From Thamnaconus septentrionalis (lineage: Eukaryota; Chordata; Actinopteri; Tetraodontiformes; Monacanthidae): a stretch of 64,000 nucleotides of DNA. The translations under genes and the position numbers were made by a program. Position 1 is the first letter of the stretch, and each line of letters starts with the position of its first letter. Shown here in pieces: positions 57,061-64,000 of the stretch. The notes under the pieces were generated by a model, which was given only the letters and a program-made list of their open reading frames with translations, had not been told where the DNA came from and ran no database searches. The DNA lies in NCBI GenBank assembly GCA_009823395.1, contig CM020511.1:22693501-22757500 (forward strand), read 5' to 3'.

Positions 57061-59837
57061 AATTAAAATCAAATATTTTATGGATTACTTCTTTGCTTCA
57101 GTAGGTATAAAAATGTAACTGTAATAAAGTGTGACAAACAGGATATCTGTGTGTTTTTTTTCATAAGCAAGCAATGTGTATGTAACCTAATCATTGACAG
57201 GAGTCATTTCAGTATACACACTCAAACATTTATTTCCATTGAATTATTTACAGATAAGTTATAAATGTGATATTTGCAACACAGTATCCTTAGACCATCA
57301 CATCAACTGAGGAAAAAACATACAAGAAAACTATTTACAACTACACATAAAAAGGTGAACTTGGAGCCAACGATGACAGCTTCTGGTGGGAGTAGAGCCA
57401 GGGGGAACATGTCTGAAACATATTATTGACAATGTTAATTAGACTTTAGTATTAGAATTGCAAGAGAGTAGAGGGGAGCAAAGAAAGGGGAGTATTAGCC
57501 ATATGTTATAGCAGGCAAAACAACAAAACTAAATTGTTATATAAATAAAAGTTATGTAACCACTGCACTAAGTATCTTGTCCAATGTCTTGTAGTCACAT
57601 GGGGATTAGAACACATGTTATCACCCCCCACTATGTATGTGAGCTGGTGTTTCGCTTGCAATTAACATTTGAATGAGGAAAAGCTGGCTGAGTATCAACG
57701 ATGAGTCAAAACAAGGCTGACGTTATAGGTATGTGAGAGGGGGAAGGGAGCTTTGAGACAAGTCAAAGCCAATCTTTTAGAAGCCCAAAAACTACGCTTA
57801 TTTATGAAAAGCCTTTTGGTGTCTAAAAGTAGGCTGTCACCCTGATTTTGCAGACACACACACCTCTCAGGTTAGCTTCAACTGCTGCGGCTAACCTACC
57901 ATGAAGTTACTGAAATCGAATTGAGTTTGATAATCACCAGGCCGAAAACAGAGGTTATTTCTTAGAACACATTTTCACACAGCTTTCTACTAACGTCCCC
58001 GTTTATTTTACATTACATTTGCGTTTAAACGTAACGTTAACGTTACTGCAGAGACTATGTTGTAGCGTTAGTTTACAACAGTAATGTTGACTTACGTTAG
58101 CTGCAATGCTAAAAACACATTGAAAGGATAGGAAAGGAACGAAGGCTCAACAGTACATCAAAATAAAATGTTTAAAACTTACATCTTCCACATTTGTAGT
58201 GGTGTCACGAACCGTTGGGACCGATCCATTCTTTGTGTTTAAACGAAGTGCAAATCCAGCTTTGAACTGCCTTTCAAACAGTCCTTCGTGAGATGGTTAG
58301 CACACACATACAACAGTTTTGGAACTGCTATCGGTACACGTCCTTAAAAAATAAAAATAATCCACCGTCTTCCCAAAGACTCGGACGACGGAGTTAGAAA
58401 AAGACTGGGATGCTCATTTGTGCAGCCAGAACCAGAGCAACCCCTTCTTCCTGATCGTAGTTTCGCCATTGTTCTCACCGGAGCGTTTGCGAGCAGAAGA
58501 AAATGGCGCAGCTTCTGGACTTTCCGGGGGTTGTGACAAACCTTTCCCAGAGGCGGTGCCACTAACCTGAGGAGGCGGGGTTGAGTGCACTTCCGTGTCT
58601 TGGTGACATCACCATGTCACGGAAGTACGATCTGCCCGTTTGAAGCACAAATGTTCGAAAGTAGGAAAAACTAAAGACGGTCAAGGACGGACTTTTTTCA
58701 TACCAGGGGGGATCGTAGACTTGCCGGGGATGCATATTATTGATAGAAAACCGCACTAAAGTGCATTTTGCATACTATGGGACCTTTAAACTGTGTGGCT
58801 GTGGGATTGTTGTTAAATCCACCACGTGCTCTGACAGAGGAGAAGAAAAGCTCGAGATGATCTTGACTGAGCTTGTACGTCAACAGATAGCGACATGGGA
58901 CACCAGACTTTTCCACCAGCTCTTGGAAAATGTTCAGCACACTTCTGAAACTGGCAATAAAGCCTATGATGCAGGTCTTGCGCTTTCCAGAATGCAAAGG
59001 TGTTCCGTTGTCATCTTTGAGATCCAGAAGAAGGCTTTCAGCTTTAAGCAGGATTTTTTTCTGCACGCTCCTTGTTTGATGTTCTCATTGGTGCTTTGTC
59101 TCCTTTACCCAGAGGGTTCCTGCTGTTGAGTACATCAAAAGCTGCATCAATGGTTCTCAAGGCATTTACCGTCTCCTCACATCCTTTGAACTGTGGCAAC
59201 TGGAGGTGTTTGTTGCAGTACTCCAGAGCATCAACCACACTGCTGCTGAAAACTTGACTTGCAGGTTTTACTTTCATTTTCTGCCTTTTCCACCGTATGT
59301 GTGCCATCTTTAACTGGTTTCCTAATCTCAGTCCTTCCAACTCTTGAAGTTTGTTAAGCTCCACTATATATTGCCGCTGGACTTTACCTGTTGTTGTTTG
59401 TAGTGAAGTTGCTTCAGCAAGAGTGTTCCTAAGCAGCTTCATCATGTGGCACACATCTAAAACTCCATGGACCACTTGTGAGGTATCAGCAGGATTAGTA
59501 AATGAGGGCCTCATTGAATTTACATTTAAATCTGCTCCAAGAGCCCTTAACTTGGCAAAATGGCAAGATGGGCCATCACATGTCAAAGACACTGTGCGAA
59601 CTCCAGCATTTTTAAGTCTTTGAAGGCATCGCTGATTATGTTTGCACGCTCTCCCCCTGTCAGTGTATCAATAAAGAAATAGGCAACAGGGATTTTCCAA
59701 GCTTCATCAATGGCTACAGCCATGAGAACTAATGCATCCCTTGCGGGTGGCAAACTGTCATCTACACTCCCGCAGCCAAGATCTACATAGCCATGAATTT
59801 TCCCTGCAGAGAACTCCACATGCTTTCTAATGGACAT

Positions 59838-60637
59838 TGTTGCGGCGAATGCTCCGTGGCGTCAGCAGCGACGCGAAACTATTAATTGGCCACCCGCACG
59901 CACCCGGGCGGATATAAGCGGAGCGCGCAATCGGTGGCAGGTGAGAGCGAGCGGGCGAGCGAGAGCGAGCAGGACGCCAGTCTGCGCTTGAGAAGACACT
60001 CGTCGGAGCGAAACCATTCACGGAGCTGTGCAAAGCTGGCAACTGAACTTTCAGACTAAACAGACAGTCGGTAAGTCAGCCAGCCATGGTGTTGCGGACT
60101 GCTACCTGTTGCGCCTGCGCCGGTGCTGGAAACAAGAGCGACGCGGCGGGACACGTGGGGGAGCATGAATTGTTTGTTGTGAAGGAAATGGGGCGAGGCA
60201 TGTTGATTGTGCACTTGTTTAGACTGAATTAAAGTCTCACTGCTAATTGATAAACATAATTGATAAATACAAAAGGTAAACTTAATAGTTGATAATTAAA
60301 CTTAATTGGTGACTACATTAATTGTTTAAACTGTATTTATTTATTATTAAATATTCATTGTAAATAGTCATAGTATGTGTTGAATTCACTGTATCATTTA
60401 TTAACTGGTGTTATTGGTTGGTGTTAAATCACTTGTTATGTCAATTTAACTTGTTTGTTGGTTTTAGTAAAAGGTTTTTCACCTATGTATGTGGGCAGCA
60501 GGGATCAAAAAGTTAAAATAAAGGATAAAACCTGCAACAAAGTCCTGATCATCGAGTGAAGCCCAGCAAAACGTTTGAGTTCGGTGCCCTTCCTCTCAAG
60601 TGTGGGAAATGCACAGTTCAAAGAAGAACACTTGACA
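59838..60637 (+). mobile_element. Solo LTR inside the P transposase gene
   Basis: The 800-bp unit begins TGTTGCGGCG and ends CTTGACA, with target duplication GACAT (59833-59837 and 60638-60642). A TATA box GGATATAAGC near 59910 in GC-rich U3 and an AATAAAG near 60517 support plus orientation. Ignoring the insert restores the transposase frame exactly (MMDEMS/IRKHV). Confidence 0.83.
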
Positions 60638-61624
60638 GACATTTCATCCATCATCAAAGCACAAATTGTTTCCTTACCCTCTTTTCTCCTGTCCGGTGCA
60701 TATGCTGTTATGGCTGAAAAGGATGCTTCTGTAAATCCTGGATCTGCAGAGATTTTATTGTACCAAGTCCTGATAGTGCCTGGATGTGGCAAGGCAAGGT
60801 CAAAGCATTCACCCACATAAGCATAAGCTTTTGCTGAATAAAAATGTAAGGTCATTGCAAATGATTTCAATTCCTTTGACACTTTTAACCTGTTCCCACT
60901 CCCACTCTCTGTAAGATCTGGAACGCCACTGGAGGAATTCTCCAGCATCTCTGCACATCCAGAAGAAATCAGTTTTTTTTTTCCTAAAAGGGACAGATGA
61001 CCTCAGTCAGAGACTCCACTCTTTTCAATAACTCTTCTGGTCTTCTTCTTTTCCAATTTCAATTTCTTTCGACAAGTCTCTAATTTGTCTCCAACAGAAA
61101 ATAAATGTTTCTGTAATTGGCCCTTCAGTGTCTTTGGGGACTCCTTAACTATGTAATTGTGATCATGGGTTGCTCTAACCTCTTCATCATTTGTGACCTC
61201 TACATCTACATCAGACACAATATGGCTGTCACATGGCTCCTGAATCACTAGAAAACTGTCTTCTTCCAAGATCTCTGACACCTCTTGACATTTTTTAGAA
61301 TATGTGTGGTCAAAGATTTGTTGAAAATCACGGGTGTATGACTCATTTCCCTTTTGTTTGGTAGACATGCTCTTACCTGATTTGAAGAAACTAAAAATGG
61401 TTGGGACAGCTGTTGAAGTTAGGCGCTTTCTCTCGCCACGCAAAATGAAAGATTTCTCCTCAAAGTGAAGAGCACACAGCCTGGAGTTGTCATTGGGTGT
61501 CCAGTTTTTTCTTCTCACATTTTCCACCCATTTGTGCAACCTTTTTCTGTCCCCAAAAGGAAATCTGTAAAAAGCAAAACATTCCAAAAATAAATGTACA
61601 ATATTTTTAGTGTAATTTAACTTA

Positions 61625-62285
61625 AAATTGGGTATGCAAACATATTTAACTCATTTAAGCTTGAACACAATGCAGACAGTTGTGCAGAAAGTTTAGTGTA
61701 AGCTAAAATATCGGGCACACAGACATACTTATTATGTATACATTTTTTTCCATTGTAACAGGTCACTACAAGATCTGCAATCCATTACCTAGAATTGGTT
61801 TTCCTTAAACTGATGTACAGGATTACTAATCTGACTTTGATGGGCAAATTTGACAACAGAATAAAATTATGAAGCACTAAAACACAGGACCACAAAACAA
61901 TTAAATGCATGATGAAATAATGATATGCTTTGCTAAATGAAATAAAATGGCATTTTCAACTAAGTAATAAAATAGTCAATAACACATCACTAATTTTAAA
62001 TGTAATAAATTAATGACATCTTTTTGAATGAATGACACATTTTATTTCACTCGTCGTTTATGCAATTATTATTTTTTGCTCCATAGCTTTCATGATTCAG
62101 CATTACATGTTCAGTGTGATGGATTGCATGAAAAGAGAGAGCACTCACTGATAAATTAACATGCTGTTTAATTCCATGAGGACAACAAAATATTTGCACA
62201 TTTGTGTTAGCTACACACACGGACGTACGTATGTAAAAACGCCAGCGGCATAAAAGTGCCGTACAGTCATTTCATTAATCATTCT
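61625..62285. other. Intron 1 of the THAP9-like gene
   Basis: AT-rich sequence between the exon 2 acceptor (61565-61566) and the exon 1 donor (62281-62288, minus strand). Nothing further recognised. Confidence 0.55.
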
Positions 62286-62636
62286 TACCGTCATAATGTG
62301 GGTCCTTTGCACCCTTTGCCTGTTGATCGGGTGACACAGTTAATTGCAGCACAGGTCGGCATTTTCTTGAACACAGCAGATAAGCCAAAAGTTGACCGGT
62401 CGACAGGTGCAAGAGAAAGGGAGGAACTTTCGATCGTTCAGTTTGTATTTTTTAATTTTTAGTTCTGATGAAATTAATAGACCAATCATTTCAATACTTT
62501 GTCTGCTTTCCAAAGAGGTTATTAATTAAAAAAAAATATATGTGGCAGTGCTGTTATGGTCCATAGAGAGTTGATTCAAAGAATTATTATTTATTATTCA
62601 GTTGCACATTGCGCACTTGTTTAATACACAAATATT

Positions 62637-62640
62637 ATTA

Positions 62641-62680
<40 letters not shown>
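62637..62680 (+). repeat. (ATT)n microsatellite, left of SINE copy 2
   Basis: A pure TTA/ATT run abuts the SINE tail. The matching run on the other side (63049-63091) suggests insertion into a pre-existing microsatellite. Confidence 0.93.
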
Positions 62681-62682
<2 letters not shown>

Positions 62683-63047
62683 TTCATCTTCTATACCCGC
62701 TTATTCCTATTCAGGGTCACGGGGGTCTGCTGGAGCCTATCACAGCTGTCTTAGGGCGAAGGCAGGGTACACCCTGGACAAGTCGCCAGTTCATCGCAGG
62801 GCCACATAGAAACAGACAACCATTCACACTCACATGCACACCTATGGACAATTTAGAATATTCAATTGACCTCACATGCATGTTTTTGGACTGTGGGAGG
62901 AAGCCGGAGAACCCGGAGAGAACCCACGCAGACACAGGGAGAACATGCAAACTCCACACAGAAAGGTCCCAGGCCCGGGCCCCGGAATCGAAACCCACGA
63001 CCTTCTTGCTGTGAGGCAGCAGCGCTAACCACTGCGCCACCGTGTCG

Positions 63048-63048
<1 letters not shown>
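62681..63048 (-). mobile_element. tRNA-derived SINE, copy 2
   Basis: Nearly identical to copy 1 (34710-35081), same orientation, starting GCGACACGGTGGCGCAG on the minus strand. The A box is intact. The B box has one extra T (GGTTTCGATTCC), so its Pol III promoter is probably weaker. It is flanked by ATT repeats on both sides. Confidence 0.92.

Positions 63049-63091
<43 letters not shown>
63049..63091 (+). repeat. (ATT)n microsatellite, right of SINE copy 2
   Basis: Continuation of the ATT tract beyond the SINE. Confidence 0.93.
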
Positions 63092-63093
<2 letters not shown>

Positions 63094-63432
63094 TATAAAA
63101 ATTTCGAAACAACATCGTCAGTTGTTCCATAAAAAATACATTCATTTCCACGTTGAATTCTGTACGGTTCGTGAGCGCGCACGTCTGGCAGTGACGCTCT
63201 CCACACTGACACAACTGCGCATGCTCTATTATCCCATCATTGCGGAAGTCCAAAACTTTTTGGAGCCATGCGTTGGGTGAGCAACTTCATTGAAATGAAT
63301 GGGCATCATCTTGGACTCTGGGGCCTTGCCGCACTGTCACACAGTTAGTGACGTCGACAGGTATGATGTGAATGATTGACAGCTACCATTCGTTCCCGTT
63401 AGCAAGAGGATTAAAAACAAACAAAGACCATA

Positions 63433-63502
63433 ATGACATCAAAAAGGAGTTATCCCAGCGGTGCGGAAAAACGGAAGGAAAAGAAAACTGATCAAGAGAA
63501 AG
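63433..63502 (+). CDS. Likely first coding exon of a hAT/ZMYM1-like transposase-type gene, continues outside
   Basis: The ATG at 63433 opens MTSKRSYPSGAEKRKEKKTD then QEK and a strong donor GTAAGT at 63503. A basic KR-x-YPSGAEKRKxKK start is what I associate with fish TTF-type zinc-finger, hAT-derived proteins. No further exon is seen before 64000, so this is partial. GC-rich, CpG-containing sequence at 63165-63400 could be its promoter. Confidence 0.45.
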
Positions 63503-64000
63503 GTAAGTTATTTGTTTGTGATGTGGGCTGGAGTGGTGGAGGTGAAAAGCCGTTCACCCCGAAGTTTGTTTATTTGTCCTGCTAGCCAGCTAGCTAGCGT
63601 CGGATAAATGTTAGCTGGCTGGCTAATATTTGTTCGTCATGAATCAGCGTTTTTGTTTGTTTAATGAAAGTTGGCTATGTCCTGCCAAGTTGGCCTATTC
63701 CTGCCATGGGAATGACTGATTGAATCCAAACCCGTTTATTCAGATTATAACAGGGAGGGAGGCCGTGTTGTTGTAGTCCGTCCCTTGTTATTGTTCAGTG
63801 GAAGTTGTGTCTTACAGGGATTTCTCTTCATGTTATTTTAGCCTTACTTAGGATGAATTTAATAAGCCTAGTTTGTATTTTGTAGGCCCTTAATTAGAAA
63901 TGTGCTACTGTTTTATAATTCAAAGAAATATTTTATGGAAATATTTTATTTGGCATGGTGTTGACTGTTTTAGACTATTGTGGCAGTGGGTCATTTCTGT

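Larger units (their letters stand above)
55642..58785 (+). mobile_element. 3.1-kb TTAA-target DNA transposon (Kolobok- or piggyBac-type)
   Basis: The ends are AGGTCCCATATTATGC and, inverted, AGGTCCCATAGTATGC (15 of 16 identical), flanked by TTAA at 55638-55641 and 58786-58789. Ignoring it closes the P transposase frame (TATQFK/AAYKRLL). No transposase was found inside. It carries the small three-exon gene at 55918-57060. A TTAA target with AGG ends fits Kolobok better than piggyBac (CCC ends), but this is inference. A promoter-like GC-rich region lies at 55790-55930. Confidence 0.75.
55015..62362 (-). pseudogene. P-element/THAP9-like transposase gene, multiply broken
   Basis: Exon 1 (62362-62289) encodes MPTCAAINC, the first Cys pair of a THAP zinc finger, but has an in-frame TGA before the donor. 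Exon 2 (61564-61003) gives RFPFGDRKRLHKW, NSRLCALHF and AVPTIF, completing the THAP. The transposase follows: HFYSAKAYAYV, LPHPGTIRTWY and ALMMDEMS (60948-60638), then after a solo LTR IRKHVEFSAGKIHGYVDLG, SLTCDGPSCHFAKLRALGAD, HGVLDVCHMMKLLRN, SRNPLGKGDKAP and YLLTYKLSQDHLELFFS. After the TTAA element it continues from 55637 to LHNHMFETTVDDNH, stop at 55015. One-base slips in A runs near 59608 and 59050 and frame changes near 61000 add to the damage. Ends of the transposon were not found. Confidence 0.88.

Noticed and set aside
54300..62500. Terminal inverted repeats of the P element
   Set aside because: Searched both flanks by eye for ~30-bp inverted ends with an 8-bp duplication and found no convincing pair, so the outer limits are left open.

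Overview
The window looks like nuclear DNA of a teleost fish, probably a percomorph. It is AT-rich and full of microsatellites. Host-like genes have short exons with GT/AG borders. The repeats are fish-typical: L2 and Rex1/CR1-type LINEs, an RTE/Rex3-type tail, a tRNA-derived SINE, BEL/Pao, Gypsy and DIRS retroelements, P-element, Harbinger-like and TTAA-target DNA transposons, and a FISNA-NACHT-LRR (NLR) immune locus. Species cannot be read from the sequence. No prokaryotic, rRNA or CRISPR features were seen.

Layout. 1-2320: no recognised gene. 2323-2665: four-copy ~89-bp tandem repeat. 2930-15410: one BEL/Pao retrotransposon cut by two L2 LINEs in opposite orientation (4879-9611 minus, 9992-13760 plus), each with a target-site duplication, ending in its own 3' LTR. 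15793-16272: solo LTR. 17640-17955: ~20-bp minisatellite, directly followed by a multi-exon HECT-domain gene fragment (18008-22790) whose first intron holds a Rex1-like LINE tail. 23281-24249 and 31720-32166: two copies of a piggyBac-like non-autonomous element. 24963-26222: minus-strand hAT-like transposase-derived gene with spliced exons and frameshifts. 29082-30093: an intact two-exon S100 calcium-binding protein gene, the clearest ordinary host gene here.

32690-36815: Gypsy pol remnant interrupted by an L1-type LINE (33304-36404), itself interrupted by a SINE (34710-35081), giving three nested levels with readable duplications. 36816-38566: possible half of a TTAA transposon carrying an RTE-type LINE tail. 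38830-43244: degraded NLR gene with a solo LTR inside it, a NACHT reading frame and two LRR exons. 43977-47027: L2 tail, Harbinger-like MITE, DIRS fragment and Gypsy protease fragment packed together. 47813-48790: probable remnant of an immunoglobulin-superfamily receptor. 49309-49514+: reversed LTR retroelement 5' end (gag start, tRNA-Pro-type primer site, LTR edge).

55015-62362: minus-strand P-element/THAP9-like transposase gene broken by a solo LTR (59838-60637) and by a 3.1-kb TTAA-target transposon (55642-58785). The latter carries its own apparently intact three-exon gene resembling the P2X7-like C-terminal cysteine-rich domain. 63433-63502: likely first exon of another transposase-like gene.

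Overall, the window is a record of successive insertions. In most nested cases the host reading frame closes exactly when the insert and one duplication copy are ignored, so the order of events can be read. Apart from the S100 gene and the small P2X7-like gene, nearly every coding sequence is broken.
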